This document shows positions 7,878 through 16,565 of a stretch of DNA of 64,000 nucleotides, in pieces (positions within the stretch are counted from its first letter, which is position 1; each line of letters begins with the position of its first letter). Origin of the DNA: Lachnoclostridium sp. An131 (GTDB lineage Bacteria > Bacillota > Clostridia > Lachnospirales > Lachnospiraceae). The notes beneath the pieces are model-generated. The model had not been told where the DNA came from and did not search any database. It saw nothing but the letters and a program-made list of their open reading frames with translations. The stretch spans positions 62,001-126,000 of the forward strand of contig NZ_NFLI01000002.1 of the NCBI RefSeq assembly GCF_002160825.1, written 5' to 3'. Position numbers and translations under genes: made by a program.

Positions 7878-9419
7878 TTGAATAGAGAAATGGTTATCGT
7901 ACTGGACTTTGGCGGGCAGTATAATCAGCTGATCGCGCGCCGGGTCCGTGAGTGCAATGTGTACTGTGAAGTGCACCCCTATACCCTGAGCCTTGAGAAA
8001 ATAAAAGAAATGAATCCCATGGGAATCATTTTCACGGGAGGCCCAAACAGCGTATATGATGAGGCGTCCCCCCATTACCAGAAGGAGATCTTCGATCTGG
8101 GAATCCCGATTCTCGGGATCTGCTATGGCTCCCAGCTGGTGGCCTACACCCTGGGCGGTCAGGTAAAGACTGCGCCGGTCAGCGAATATGGCAGAACAGA
8201 TACGACAGTTGATCAGACAAGCGTCCTCTTCCACGATGTGGAAAAGGAAACCGTGGTCTGGATGAGCCATACAGACTATATCGCGGAAGCGCCTGCGGGC
8301 TTCCGTGTCACGGCGCACACGCCGGTCTGCCCCGTGGCAGCCATGGAGTGCCCGGAGAGAAAGCTCTATGCGACCCAGTTCCATCCGGAGGTTATGCATA
8401 CCCGCGAGGGACAGAAGATGCTGCGCAATTTCGTCTATGACGTATGCGGCTGCTCCGGCGACTGGCAGATGGGCTCCTTTGTGGAAGAAACGATTAAGCA
8501 GATCCGCGAAAAGGTAGGCGGCGGAAAGGTGCTCTGCGCCCTGTCAGGCGGCGTGGATTCTTCCGTAGCAGCCGTCCTGCTCTCCAAAGCAATCGGAAAG
8601 CAGCTGACCTGCGTTTTCGTAGATCACGGCCTGCTCCGGAAAAACGAGGGCGATGAGGTAGAGGCAGTTTTCGGCCCCGACGGTCCCTATGAGCTGAACT
8701 TCATCCGCGTCAACGCCCAGCAGCGCTACTATGACAAGCTGAAGGGCGTGACAGAGCCCGAAGCAAAGAGAAAGATTATCGGCGAGGAATTTATCCGCGT
8801 ATTCGAAGAGGAAGCGAAGAAAATCGGCGCTGTGGACTTCCTGGTACAGGGAACCATATATCCGGACGTCATCGAATCCGGCCTTGGAAAGTCGGCCGTC
8901 ATCAAGTCCCATCACAACGTGGGCGGCCTTCCCGACGTAGTGGATTTCAAAGAGATCATTGAGCCTCTGCGCATGCTTTTTAAGGACGAGGTCCGCAAGG
9001 CCGGCCTGGAGCTTGGCATTCCCGAGAATCTTGTTTACCGCCAGCCCTTCCCCGGCCCTGGCCTTGGCATTCGCATCATCGGTGAGGTGACGGAGGAGAA
9101 GGTGCGCATCGTCCAGGACGCCGATGCGATTTACCGCGAGGAAATCGCAAAAGCAGGTCTCGACAAGGGGCTTGGACAGTATTTTGCTGGCCTGACCAAT
9201 ATGCGGTCCGTAGGAGTTATGGGGGATTTCAGAACCTATGATTATGCGGTAGCGCTCCGTGCGGTGAATACGAGTGATTTTATGACTGCTGAGTGTGCGG
9301 AGATTCCTTATGAGGTTCTGTTTAAAGTGACCAGCAGGATTATTAATGAGGTTAAGGGGGTTAACAGGGTCATGTATGATTTGACCAGTAAGCCGCCTGG
9401 AACGATTGAGTTTGAGTGA
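7878..9419 (+). CDS. guaA: GMP synthase (glutamine-hydrolysing)
   Basis: This enzyme converts XMP to GMP using ATP and glutamine. 513 residues in the usual three parts: a class I glutamine amidotransferase with the Cys nucleophile in GICYGSQL and His-Glu in QFHPEV; an ATP-pyrophosphatase domain with the P-loop [10 protein letters not shown]; and a dimerisation domain ending KPPGTIEFE, the canonical GuaA end. TTG at 7878 has GAGGAGGAAG ten bases before it; an ATG four codons on is possible. Its last 12 bp form the left attachment site of a mobile element, so the present 3' end may be supplied by the element while still coding for an intact protein. Confidence 0.97.
   Translation: MNREMVIVLDFGGQYNQLIARRVRECNVYCEVHPYTLSLEKIKEMNPMGIIFTGGPNSVYDEASPHYQKEIFDLGIPILGICYGSQLVAYTLGGQVKTAPVSEYGRTDTTVDQTSVLFHDVEKETVVWMSHTDYIAEAPAGFRVTAHTPVCPVAAMECPERKLYATQFHPEVMHTREGQKMLRNFVYDVCGCSGDWQMGSFVEETIKQIREKVGGGKVLCALSGGVDSSVAAVLLSKAIGKQLTCVFVDHGLLRKNEGDEVEAVFGPDGPYELNFIRVNAQQRYYDKLKGVTEPEAKRKIIGEEFIRVFEEEAKKIGAVDFLVQGTIYPDVIESGLGKSAVIKSHHNVGGLPDVVDFKEIIEPLRMLFKDEVRKAGLELGIPENLVYRQPFPGPGLGIRIIGEVTEEKVRIVQDADAIYREEIAKAGLDKGLGQYFAGLTNMRSVGVMGDFRTYDYAVALRAVNTSDFMTAECAEIPYEVLFKVTSRIINEVKGVNRVMYDLTSKPPGTIEFE
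9408..9419. repeat. attL core (3' end of guaA)
   Basis: GAGTTTGAGTGA encodes the final Glu-Phe-Glu-stop of GuaA. It matches the right-end copy at 18450 in 10 of 12 bases. Confidence 0.65.
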
Positions 9420-9478
9420 TGAAATGAGTTGTAAGAACCCAGTGTTTATGCGTGCTTCAAGCAAGTTTGTTTAAGTGC

Positions 9479-9500
9479 TGGCAACGATTTGGCAACATTT
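9479..9500. repeat. integrase arm-type repeats, left end
   Basis: Two tandem 11-bp copies, TGGCAACGATT and TGGCAACATTT. The same pair occurs at the right end (18329-18350). Such paired repeats near both ends are typical of sites bound by the N-terminal domain of Tn916-class integrases. Confidence 0.65.
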
Positions 9501-9543
9501 TGGGTATCACTCACTAAATAACAGAATACTTCAATAACAGAAA

Positions 9544-9590
9544 ACCTTACTGATTTTCAGAAATGAAGCTGAAAGTCGGTAAGGTTTTTT
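9544..9590. terminator. bidirectional terminator between guaA and the element repressor
   Basis: A 17-bp stem: ACCTTACTGATTTTCAG pairs with CTGAAAGTCGGTAAGGT through two G-U pairs, with an 8-nt loop. It is followed by TTTTT on the plus strand and by AAAA upstream, so it can stop both guaA and the convergent repressor gene. Confidence 0.85.
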
Positions 9591-9645
9591 GCGTGAATAA
9601 AGAACTGATAGGCGGTAGGAATAGTGTGTGTTTTAAGGTTGAAAA

Positions 9646-10173
9646 TCAATTAGTTTCGTCTTTTAAAGCCTGTGTAATCAAGTCACTTAATCTTTGTGAG
9701 GGTACAGTTTTCTTCCAGTGATTTGAAGTATCTAATTCGGGATATTTGTATCGCCATTGGTCGTATTCCTCTTTGGTTATCTCTCCCCGTTCCAGACGGG
9801 CAGCCTGCTCCTGCCATGCGTGGAACATATCAAACATAGTGGAGTAGGTGGAGCCGGTGGACTTATCCAGCCGCAGGCATACTTCTCCATCAATCTCTCC
9901 GATTTTCAGCCCGTACATATCTTCCAGTGCAAAGAGTGTGTGCATAAGACCTATATAGCTGTCTATTTCCGGGACAGTGATTGCACGAGGACTTACATCA
10001 AGGATATGTGCCATTTCTTTTACAAGGTCTTGTTTCGGCGTTCTGGCTTCTGATTCGTACTGCGCCATACGAACATCAGAAGTTTTTCCGAGAAAACCGA
10101 GGATTTCGCCTAGCTGCTTCTGCGTCATGCCTTTTCGATTGCGGAAAAAGCGTATTCGTTTGCCGATTGCCAT
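9646..10173 (-). CDS. XRE-family repressor of the element
   Basis: 175 residues. The N-terminal 65 residues are a Cro/CI-type helix-turn-helix (MTQKQLGEILGF, then RMAQYESEARTPKQ). The C-terminal half is acidic and contains YDQWRYKYPELD, a pattern shared by repressors of related Firmicutes elements. The start at 10173 has ACGGAGG seven bases upstream; an in-frame ATG eleven codons earlier would overlap this ribosome site. It is transcribed away from the excisionase-integrase genes. The intervening region holds several related operator sequences, so it probably controls both itself and excision. Confidence 0.88.
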   Translation of the reverse strand: MAIGKRIRFFRNRKGMTQKQLGEILGFLGKTSDVRMAQYESEARTPKQDLVKEMAHILDVSPRAITVPEIDSYIGLMHTLFALEDMYGLKIGEIDGEVCLRLDKSTGSTYSTMFDMFHAWQEQAARLERGEITKEEYDQWRYKYPELDTSNHWKKTVPSQRLSDLITQALKDETN

Positions 10174-10214
10174 AATAAAACCTCCGTTGCAGTTATAGTG
10201 ATACAACCATTCTT

Positions 10215-10364
10215 GACTTAAACAAATTTGTTGAATTTAGTATAACACGGCACAACAGGAATAGCAAGAGAAACTTAAATAAAAAAAGTTAATATTTTTC
10301 TGCAAACCACTTGACTTAACGGAATTTATTTAGTATTATAAATATAACTTAAACAAAAAGAGTT
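10215..10364. promoter_or_regulatory. divergent promoters with four related operators
   Basis: Rightward promoter: TTGACT (10311-10316), 17 bp, TATTAT (10334-10339). Leftward promoter: TTGCTA (10262-10267), 17 bp, TATACT (10239-10244). Operator-like 19-mers lie at 10215, 10272, 10313 and 10346. The 10272 and 10346 copies have the form AACT, 11 nt, AGTT, and all four contain ACTTAA. The one at 10313 overlaps the rightward -35 and the one at 10215 covers the leftward start region. Confidence 0.75.
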
Positions 10365-10526
10365 AAAAACTGAATGACCGTCCAAACTGAACAAACGCCA
10401 TGACTTCCAGAAATGGAACGAGCGGCTCTCATATATGAGGGACTGGCACAGCGCCGAACAGGGTTGCCTGCCAGAACAGGGAGGCAGAACGGCGAAGATT
10501 TTAAAGGAAAGGGGGACGATAACGGA

Positions 10527-10706
10527 ATGGCAGAAAAATCATTTATGACTGTGGAGGAAGTGGCAGCGGAATTGCGGGTGTCAAAGTCAAAAGCCTACCA
10601 GATTGTGCGGGAACTGAACGCAGAATTACAGAAACAGGGCTATCTGACGGTGGCGGGACGTGTGAACGCTACATTTTTTTACAAAAAAGTCTGTTACAGC
10701 GATTAA
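10527..10706 (+). CDS. xis: excisionase-type small helix-turn-helix protein
   Basis: 59 residues. It has a MerR/excisionase-like fold: MTVEEVAAELRVSKSKAYQIVRELN is the helix-turn-helix, followed by a short wing ending FYKKVCYSD. Proteins of this size directly before a tyrosine integrase act as excisionases or recombination directionality factors. The ATG at 10527 follows GGAAAGGGGG. It lies 20 bp upstream of the integrase gene, in the same operon, downstream of the repressor-controlled promoter. The function is inferred from size, fold and position. Confidence 0.8.
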   Translation: MAEKSFMTVEEVAAELRVSKSKAYQIVRELNAELQKQGYLTVAGRVNATFFYKKVCYSD

Positions 10707-10726
10707 GCGGAAAGGAGATGATTTGA

Positions 10727-11827
10727 ATGGCTGTATACAAAGACAATGCTACGGGAACGTGGCGGGTAATCTATCGCTTCACGAACTGGAAGGGGGAGCG
10801 GAAGCAGACACAGAAACGGGGATTTGCTACGAAACGGGAAGCGCAGGCATGGGAGCATGAGGTCATGCTGAAACAGAACTCAAAGTTGGATATGACGTTT
10901 GCCAGCTTCTTTGAGGTTTACGAAGCCGACAAGAAACAGCGCGTCAAGGAAAGCACATGGGAATCCAAAAGCCATGTAATCCGCACAAAGATTTTACCGT
11001 ATTTTGGGAATCGGAAGATAGCGGAGATTGAGGCAAAGGACGTTATCGCATGGCAGAATGAACTTATGACGTACCGGAATGAGAAAGGAAAGCCTTATTC
11101 ATCTCACTATCTGAAAACCATACACGCTCAGCTAACGGCGATTTTCAATCATGCTGTGAACTTTTATAACCTGCCGTACAATCCGGCAAGACGGGCAGGA
11201 ACAATGGGAAATGAGGTTCCGAAAGAAATGAATTTCTGGACGAAAGAGGAATATCTGAAATTCTCCGAAGCCATGATGGATAAGCCACGTTCCTATTATG
11301 CCTTTGAAATGCTTTACTGGTGTGGAATCCGCTCCGGCGAACTGCTGGCGCTTACTCCGGCTGATTTTGATTTTCAGAAGCAGACAGTCACAATCAGCAA
11401 GACATTTCACCGCTCTAAAGGGCGGGATATTATCACAAGCCCGAAAACGAAAAAGAGTAACCGTACAATCAAAATGCCGCCGTTTCTCTGTGAGGAAATG
11501 CAGGAATATATCAAAATGCTGTATGACATTCAGCCGGACGAGCGTCTATTTACGGTCACGAAATCCTATCTCAATCACGAAATGGAGCGAGGGGCGAAGC
11601 AGGCGGGCGTAAAGAAGATTCGCGTGCATGATATTCGTCATAGTGCGGTTTCTCTGTTAATCGACATGGGATTTTCAGTGCTGGCGATTGGGGAGCGCAT
11701 GGGGCATGAAGCGGAGAAGATCACCTATCGTTATGCTCACTTGTTCCCTACGGTGCAGACAGAAATGGCGGAGAAACTGGAAATGGAGCGAATGACAAAG
11801 GAGGGTGCAAATGGAAAGAACACTTGA
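10727..11827 (+). CDS. int: tyrosine-type site-specific integrase
   Basis: 366 residues in three parts: an arm-binding domain with WRVIYRFTNWKGERKQ (about 12-27), a SAM-like core-binding domain (about 60-160), and the catalytic domain. All catalytic residues are visible: Arg in CGIRSGE, Lys in the beta hairpin (SPKTKKSNR), HDIRHS, GHE and the nucleophile Tyr in TYRYAHLF. It should integrate and excise the element at the guaA end. GGAAAGGAG precedes the ATG. The stop overlaps the start of the next gene by 17 bp. Confidence 0.95.
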   Translation: MAVYKDNATGTWRVIYRFTNWKGERKQTQKRGFATKREAQAWEHEVMLKQNSKLDMTFASFFEVYEADKKQRVKESTWESKSHVIRTKILPYFGNRKIAEIEAKDVIAWQNELMTYRNEKGKPYSSHYLKTIHAQLTAIFNHAVNFYNLPYNPARRAGTMGNEVPKEMNFWTKEEYLKFSEAMMDKPRSYYAFEMLYWCGIRSGELLALTPADFDFQKQTVTISKTFHRSKGRDIITSPKTKKSNRTIKMPPFLCEEMQEYIKMLYDIQPDERLFTVTKSYLNHEMERGAKQAGVKKIRVHDIRHSAVSLLIDMGFSVLAIGERMGHEAEKITYRYAHLFPTVQTEMAEKLEMERMTKEGANGKNT

Positions 11828-12134
11828 TTACAAAGGACGGTGGCGTAATCATACGGTAGCGTTTCGGGTGTCTGACGAGGAATCAAAGCTGCTCAATGAT
11901 TTGGTGGCGCTGTCGGGCTTGACAAAGCAGGACTATATCACAAGGCGGCTGCTGTGCCGGGATGTAGTGGTACAGGGCAATCCGAGGGTTTATAAGGCGC
12001 TGAAAAACCAAATGGTGGCTATCTACGAGGAATTGAAGCGGCTGGAAGCGTTAAGCCCGGACAATGACGAACTACTTTACACGTTGCAGGTAATAGCAAT
12101 CACATTAGATGGTCTGAAAGGAGAAGATGAATGA
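11811..12134 (+). CDS. MobC-like mobilization accessory protein
   Basis: 107 residues. The N-terminus (GRWRNHTVAFRVSDEESKLLNDLVALSGLTKQDYITRRLL) has the strand-helix-helix look of ribbon-helix-helix relaxosome proteins. The second half is helical. Such proteins help the relaxase open oriT. I prefer the ATG at 11811 because AAAGGAGG lies six bases before it; a GTG two codons earlier is too close. It overlaps the integrase end and is followed by an ATGA overlap with the RepA-like gene, so the three are in one operon. The assignment to MobC rather than a general DNA-binding protein is tentative. Confidence 0.65.
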   Translation: MERTLDYKGRWRNHTVAFRVSDEESKLLNDLVALSGLTKQDYITRRLLCRDVVVQGNPRVYKALKNQMVAIYEELKRLEALSPDNDELLYTLQVIAITLDGLKGEDE

Positions 12135-13261
12135 CAGAAAAAATGAAAACGACTGCTCCCTTATCATCTGTTGACGCAGATGGGGCGCAGCCGCAATTAA
12201 AAAATCACAGTGAAATTATAGCAAATGAAACAGCACAAATCAATCTGCAAGCCGCACAAAACCCGGAGAAATCCGGGAACGGCGGGCTTCAAACCGTTTC
12301 TATGACGGAACTGTATGATACCGTCTACCCGCCGAGAACGCCGATTGTGGACGGTTTTCTCTATGGCGGCACTTATCTCTTTGTGGGTGCGCCGAAAGTT
12401 GGAAAATCGTTCTTTATGGGGCAGCTTGCCTATCATGTGGCAATGGGGCTTCCTCTGTGGGATTATCCCATCCGAAAGGGGACGGTATTGTATCTGGCAC
12501 TGGAAGATGATTATGCGAGGCTTCAGCGGCGGCTCTCCGGTATGTTTGGTGTGGAATGTGCGGATAACCTGTATTTTGCGACACAGGCAAAGACATTGAA
12601 TGAGGGCTTAGACAGGCAATTAGAAGAATTTCTGAAAGCGCATACGGACGCGAGGCTGATTATCATTGACACGCTCCAGAAAGTGCGTGAGGTCGGCGGG
12701 GACAGGTACAGTTATTCCAGCGACTACGAGATTGTGACAAAATTAAAGTCGTTCAGCGATAAATACGGTATCTGCCTGCTGGTGGTTCATCACACACGCA
12801 AGCTGGAATCTGAGGACAGCTTTGATATGATTTCCGGCACGAATGGGCTACTTGGAGCGGCAGACGGGGCATTTATCATGCACAAGAAAAAGCGCACTGA
12901 CAATGAGGCAGTCATGGATATAGTGGGGCGTGACCAGCCGGATCAGGAACTGACTATAGAGTTCGACCGGGAGCGCTGCGTCTGGAAATTCAAAAAGGCA
13001 GAAACGGAACTGTGGAAACAGCCGCCGAATCCCCTGCTGGAAGCAATCAACAATTTTCTGACAGAAGATAAGCCGGAATGGGAGGGGACAGCAACAGAAC
13101 TTGTGAGCCAGTTGCCGGATATGCAGATACAGGCAAACGTGCTTTCCAGAAAACTGAATGTAGTCAATAGCCAGTTGCTTAATGACTATGGAATTTTTTA
13201 TGACAATAAGCGGGGGCATGAAAGGAAGATTATTCTGAAACGGCTTGAGCCGAGAGAGTAA
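12131..13261 (+). CDS. RepA-like AAA/RecA-fold ATPase
   Basis: 376 residues. The Walker A motif GAPKVGKS is near residue 80, Walker B is in LIIIDTLQKV, and VVHHTRK is the sensor region. This matches the hexameric RepA helicase family of mobilizable plasmids. The C-terminal 80 residues look like a winged-helix domain. Its place behind the MobC-like gene and just before a cluster of CGACG repeats suggests a role in DNA unwinding or replication of the excised element. The first 55 residues are low in complexity and probably flexible. Confidence 0.85.
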   Translation: MTEKMKTTAPLSSVDADGAQPQLKNHSEIIANETAQINLQAAQNPEKSGNGGLQTVSMTELYDTVYPPRTPIVDGFLYGGTYLFVGAPKVGKSFFMGQLAYHVAMGLPLWDYPIRKGTVLYLALEDDYARLQRRLSGMFGVECADNLYFATQAKTLNEGLDRQLEEFLKAHTDARLIIIDTLQKVREVGGDRYSYSSDYEIVTKLKSFSDKYGICLLVVHHTRKLESEDSFDMISGTNGLLGAADGAFIMHKKKRTDNEAVMDIVGRDQPDQELTIEFDRERCVWKFKKAETELWKQPPNPLLEAINNFLTEDKPEWEGTATELVSQLPDMQIQANVLSRKLNVVNSQLLNDYGIFYDNKRGHERKIILKRLEPRE

Positions 13262-13264
13262 AAG

Positions 13265-13345
13265 CGACGATATGCGTCGGTTGCGACGGTATTTTTTACA
13301 GTGGGCTGGTATAGAAAATATCGACGCTATCGACGCAAACCGACG
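13265..13345. repeat. CGACG repeat cluster, possible replication origin of the element
   Basis: Five direct CGACG copies (13265, 13284, 13322, 13331, 13341) and one inverted CGTCG (13275) in 81 bp, right after the RepA-like gene. The first three can form two alternative hairpins. The arrangement resembles iterons. Confidence 0.5.
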
Positions 13346-13359
13346 CAGAAAGGATTTTT

Positions 13360-13593
13360 ATGAAAAACGTGCAAATCCCTTATGAATTATTTGTATCTCT
13401 GCTCCGCTATCATCTAATGGAAGAAGATGATTGTCTGAATGAAATCCGGCAGGGGTTGGAACAGAAATTGGATTCTCTGGTTCGCCATGAATTATATGCG
13501 AAATATAAGACTGCTCCCACACAGGAAGAACGGGAAAAAGCCAGACAGGAATATCTGGAAAAACGTGGAGTGCTGGATAGCTTCCGCTGGTAA
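13360..13593 (+). CDS. small helical protein of mobilizable elements, function unknown
   Basis: 77 residues, mostly helical and charged, with PYELFVSLLRYHL near the start and EYLEKRGVLDSFRW at the end. Proteins of this type recur between RepA-like and MobV genes in Clostridia elements, but I know of no assigned function. It has no membrane segment and no DNA-binding motif that I can recognise. AAAGGATTTTT lies before the ATG. It follows the CGACG repeat cluster, so a part in element replication or copy control is possible but unsupported. Confidence 0.7.
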   Translation: MKNVQIPYELFVSLLRYHLMEEDDCLNEIRQGLEQKLDSLVRHELYAKYKTAPTQEEREKARQEYLEKRGVLDSFRW

Positions 13594-13613
13594 TTTTTCT
13601 TTGATAATAACAG

Positions 13614-13636
13614 ACAGGAGCGTGTCACGCTCCTGT
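13614..13636. repeat. perfect 23-bp palindrome
   Basis: ACAGGAGCGTG, one central T, CACGCTCCTGT. It could be a terminator, though no T-run follows, or a protein-binding site upstream of the 13668 gene. Confidence 0.6.
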
Positions 13637-13667
13637 GGATAGCAGACAACGAGAAAGGTGTGATTTG

Positions 13668-13907
13668 ATGATAATTCAGCCGGAATGGGGAACCCGAAAT
13701 GTGAACAAATATTTTTACGAAAGTGAAGCCCGTAGGATTGCCGCACTCAATGAAATCTTTGGAGATGTGGAACTGACTGCGGCAGAAATGCGGACGCTGG
13801 TATGGCTGTGCGGGTGGGAGGAATGTACGGTAGAAAACGTACTTTCCGCTATCCGAAAAGCTATGGCAGCGGAAGCAAAGCGGCGGGAACAGCCGCTCCG
13901 TCCGTAG
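13668..13907 (+). CDS. small element protein of unknown function
   Basis: 79 residues. The sequence has YESEARRIAALNEIFGDVELTAAEMRTLVWLCGW followed by a second helix pair, which looks like a compact all-helical protein. There is no recognised domain. The ATG at 13668 follows GAAAGGTG. It lies between a 23-bp palindrome and the oriT-like palindromes, immediately upstream of the relaxase gene, so an accessory part in mobilization is plausible. I do not assign a function. Confidence 0.7.
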   Translation: MIIQPEWGTRNVNKYFYESEARRIAALNEIFGDVELTAAEMRTLVWLCGWEECTVENVLSAIRKAMAAEAKRREQPLRP

Positions 13908-13978
13908 GACGGAAAAGCCCCCGGCAGGGCGCAAAGGCAGCTTTTGATGGACGGAACGGCTGTCAAAAGTGCTTTTGA

Positions 13979-14024
13979 GTTACTTTCGACGAAAGTAACA
14001 AAGCCTATGCGCCGTATCCGGCGC
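13979..14024. other. candidate oriT
   Basis: A 21-bp perfect palindrome (GTTACTTTCG, A, CGAAAGTAAC, 13979-13999) followed by a GCGCCG/CGGCGC hairpin (14009-14024). They sit just upstream of the MobV relaxase gene, where the oriT of this relaxase family normally lies. Confidence 0.6.
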
Positions 14025-14055
14025 TGATTACCCGGACAGGGAGAAAGGATATTGA

Positions 14056-15369
14056 TTGAAGCGAACTATCAGCTTTATGACAGGGAAAGGCTCTGTCAAT
14101 CATAACAGCAGAAAATTCCATGCAAAGAACACTGACCCGGAACGAAGTTATCTAAACGTAGAATATTGCAATAAAAATGTTAAGGATGTATATCACGAAT
14201 TGTTTGATGAAGCACTCGCCCGGTACAATGAGAAGCAGACCAGAAGTGACCGCCGGATTGACGATTATTATGAGAAAATCCGTTCCGGCAAGCAGGAAAA
14301 GCCGTTCCATGAGATTATCCTGCAAATTGGGGATAAGGACAATATGGGAGCGAAAACGGAGAACGGACAGCTTGCCGCAAAGGTGTTGGATAAATATATG
14401 CAGGACTTCCAGCGGCGAAATCCTACGTTGAGGGTATTCAGCGCCTATCTTCACATGGACGAAGCGACGCCCCACTTGCATATAGATTTTGTACCGTATA
14501 CGACAGGAAGCAGGCGGGGACTTGATACAAGAGTATCACTGAAACAGGCGTTATCTGCTCTCGGATTTAAAGGCGGCACAAGACGGGAAACGGAATTAAA
14601 TCAGTGGGTGGCTTATGAGAAAGAACAGCTTGCCGCTGTCATGCTGGAACAGGGGATTGAGTGGGAGAAGAAAGGCACACATGAAAAGCATTTATCCGTT
14701 CTGGATTTTGAGAAAAAGGAGCGGGCAAAGGAAGTCGCAGAGTTGGAAGCAAAGAAAGCGGAATTGCAGGAAGAAAATGCTGCTTTTCAAGAAATCAACG
14801 AAGATTTGCATGAACAGTTGTTACAGGTTGATGATGAGATTCGCTTCTTGCAGGAAAATTTACAGGAATCCCGGCAGGAAGCAGAGAAAGCGCAGAAACA
14901 GGCGGACAAATACCAGAAACGCATGAATGAACTTGCCCCTATGGTAAAGAACATGGAGAAGCTGGCGGCAGATTTTTCCGCAGACCCGGAACAGACGCTT
15001 CCAGAAGCGGCGGTTATGGAATCTGCAAAGTCGTATCGGGAGAAGAAAGCAAAGCCGCTGGTAAAAAAAATCGTACAAGTCATGCGCTCTGTTTATTCGG
15101 CATATCTGGATATTTCAAATAAGTTTACAAAGCTGCAAGCGGCATATAATAGGGAACGGAGTGGAAATGAGCGGTTGACAAACAGGCTGGAAGAAGTCTT
15201 GGCGGAAAATCGGGAACTGCGGATAGTGGCGGCGGATTTTGGGCGTATAAAAGCTGTGGTCGGCGCTGAACAGGTTAATGCTGTGATTGACCGGGCAAAG
15301 CAACAGGAACGGATAGAAGCCGAACAGAAACGGGTTACAAAGAGAAAACATAATCGGGAAGCCCGTTGA
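14056..15369 (+). CDS. mobV: MobV (Pre/Mob) family relaxase
   Basis: 437 residues. The N-terminal half is the relaxase: HNSRKFHAKN near residue 16 matches the first MobV motif, and YLHMDEATPHLHIDF (about 130-145) is the metal-binding three-His motif. The second half is a long Glu/Lys/Gln-rich coiled coil (about 215-300) and a basic end. The enzyme nicks oriT and leads the strand into a recipient. TTG at 14056 follows AAAGGA at six bases. This family mobilizes elements that have no transfer apparatus of their own, which fits the gene content here. Confidence 0.93.
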   Translation: MKRTISFMTGKGSVNHNSRKFHAKNTDPERSYLNVEYCNKNVKDVYHELFDEALARYNEKQTRSDRRIDDYYEKIRSGKQEKPFHEIILQIGDKDNMGAKTENGQLAAKVLDKYMQDFQRRNPTLRVFSAYLHMDEATPHLHIDFVPYTTGSRRGLDTRVSLKQALSALGFKGGTRRETELNQWVAYEKEQLAAVMLEQGIEWEKKGTHEKHLSVLDFEKKERAKEVAELEAKKAELQEENAAFQEINEDLHEQLLQVDDEIRFLQENLQESRQEAEKAQKQADKYQKRMNELAPMVKNMEKLAADFSADPEQTLPEAAVMESAKSYREKKAKPLVKKIVQVMRSVYSAYLDISNKFTKLQAAYNRERSGNERLTNRLEEVLAENRELRIVAADFGRIKAVVGAEQVNAVIDRAKQQERIEAEQKRVTKRKHNREAR

Positions 15370-15375
15370 CAGATG

Positions 15376-15400
15376 GAGGGCTGTTTAAAGCCCTCTTAGC
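15376..15400 (+). terminator. hairpin after the relaxase gene
   Basis: GAGGGCT / AGCCCTC stem, followed by only two T. A second inverted repeat, AGTCAAGAG / CTCTTGACT, follows at 15428-15466. Confidence 0.5.
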
Positions 15401-15573
15401 CGCCATGAAGCGAATCTCCGTCAGTTAGTCAAGAGCGGCGTAGCCCATTTAGTTTACTCTTGACTGGCTGGTGGGGATTTGCTATTTCTTTTGATAATGT
15501 GTGGAAAGTAATGGCGGCTTCTGGTAGAATAGCTGTATGGTAAATAAAAAATGTGCTTTAAGAGGATTGGACG

Positions 15574-15984
15574 ATGAAATCAGCAGAGAGAATAAAATAC
15601 TTTTATGAAACTATCATATCTGAAAATGAAATTGAGAGAATGGCAGAGTTTATATCGCCAGAATGCTGTGTAAAAATGGGAGAAAAGCTGATTCCAGTCG
15701 GTATTGACGGTATGAAAGAACACATAAAGGCAACTAAGCAGACATATCCCGATTATAAAATGAAGATTATCAAACAGTTTTGTGATGGGGATTATGTCAT
15801 TTCAGAATTTATTATGGAAGGTACACATAAAGGGGAATGGATTGGAATAAAACCAACTGGCAAACGATTAGTGTTTACAGGCGTTGACATTGATAAAGTA
15901 ATCGACGGTTTAATTGTGGAGCATGGCGGTGCGGTAAATACATTTGAAACTTTGTTTGAAGCAGGTATGATAGGAGCAAAATAA
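15574..15984 (+). CDS. SnoaL-like ester cyclase family protein
   Basis: 136 residues with the SnoaL/ester-cyclase pattern: an N-terminal helix, IDGMKEHIKATKQTYPDYKMKI, then VISEFIMEGTHKGEWIGIKPTGKRLVFTG and a final strand with EHGG. Members are small cone-shaped dimers and most are functionally unassigned; some are polyketide cyclases. GC content falls clearly here compared with the mobilization genes, so this starts the cargo block. A TGGTAGAAT extended -10 lies about 45 bp upstream. The substrate is unknown. Confidence 0.78.
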   Translation: MKSAERIKYFYETIISENEIERMAEFISPECCVKMGEKLIPVGIDGMKEHIKATKQTYPDYKMKIIKQFCDGDYVISEFIMEGTHKGEWIGIKPTGKRLVFTGVDIDKVIDGLIVEHGGAVNTFETLFEAGMIGAK

Positions 15985-16023
15985 TTTTAGAATAGTGAAA
16001 ATCGAAATTTATGGAGGGATACA

Positions 16024-16437
16024 ATGCTTGAAAATATACCGTCTCAATCAACTATGACTGAATTGATTGGCCAATCTTTGTTTGAAGTTTGGCAAGAGTT
16101 ATGTTCGGCTATTGATGAAAAATACGAAATGGAACGATTATGGAATACTGGTGGTAAGAATTGGACTTATGAGTATAAATATCGTAGAGGTGGAAAAACA
16201 CTTTGTTGTTTATACGCAAAAAGTAATTGCGTTGGTTTCATGATTATCTTTGGAAAAGACGAAAGAACAAAATTTGAAGATATAAGAAGTACGCTTTCTG
16301 ATTCCGTTTGCAGGCAATATGATGAAGCAAAAATCTATCATGATGGAAAATGGGTAATGTTTGAACCGACTGATACGGCAGAATTTGATGATTATATGAA
16401 ATTGTTGGCTATTAAAAGAAAACCGAATCGGAAATAA
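16024..16437 (+). CDS. DUF3788 family protein
   Basis: 137 residues. It contains the DUF3788 core: WNTGGKNWTYEYKYRRGGK, then CCLYAKSNCVGFMIIFGK, YDEAKIYHDGKWVMFEP and the end LLAIKRKPN. The function of the family is unknown; members turn up next to regulators and in mobile elements of Firmicutes. It is AT-rich like its neighbours, preceded by GGAGGG, and 39 bp after the ester-cyclase gene, probably in one transcript. Confidence 0.88.
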   Translation: MLENIPSQSTMTELIGQSLFEVWQELCSAIDEKYEMERLWNTGGKNWTYEYKYRRGGKTLCCLYAKSNCVGFMIIFGKDERTKFEDIRSTLSDSVCRQYDEAKIYHDGKWVMFEPTDTAEFDDYMKLLAIKRKPNRK

Positions 16438-16565
16438 GAACTGTCTGTTTATTGGAATTTTTGAAGAGGATATTGCGCCACTTAATCTTAATATAGCAGA
16501 AACAGTTGAACTATTTCGGAAATTATAGTAAAATATTGCAGGTATAATATACATTAGGAGAAATC

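Noticed and set aside
13614-13636. Palindrome as a plain intrinsic terminator
   Set aside because: No T-run follows on either strand, so it is listed as a palindrome of unknown role.
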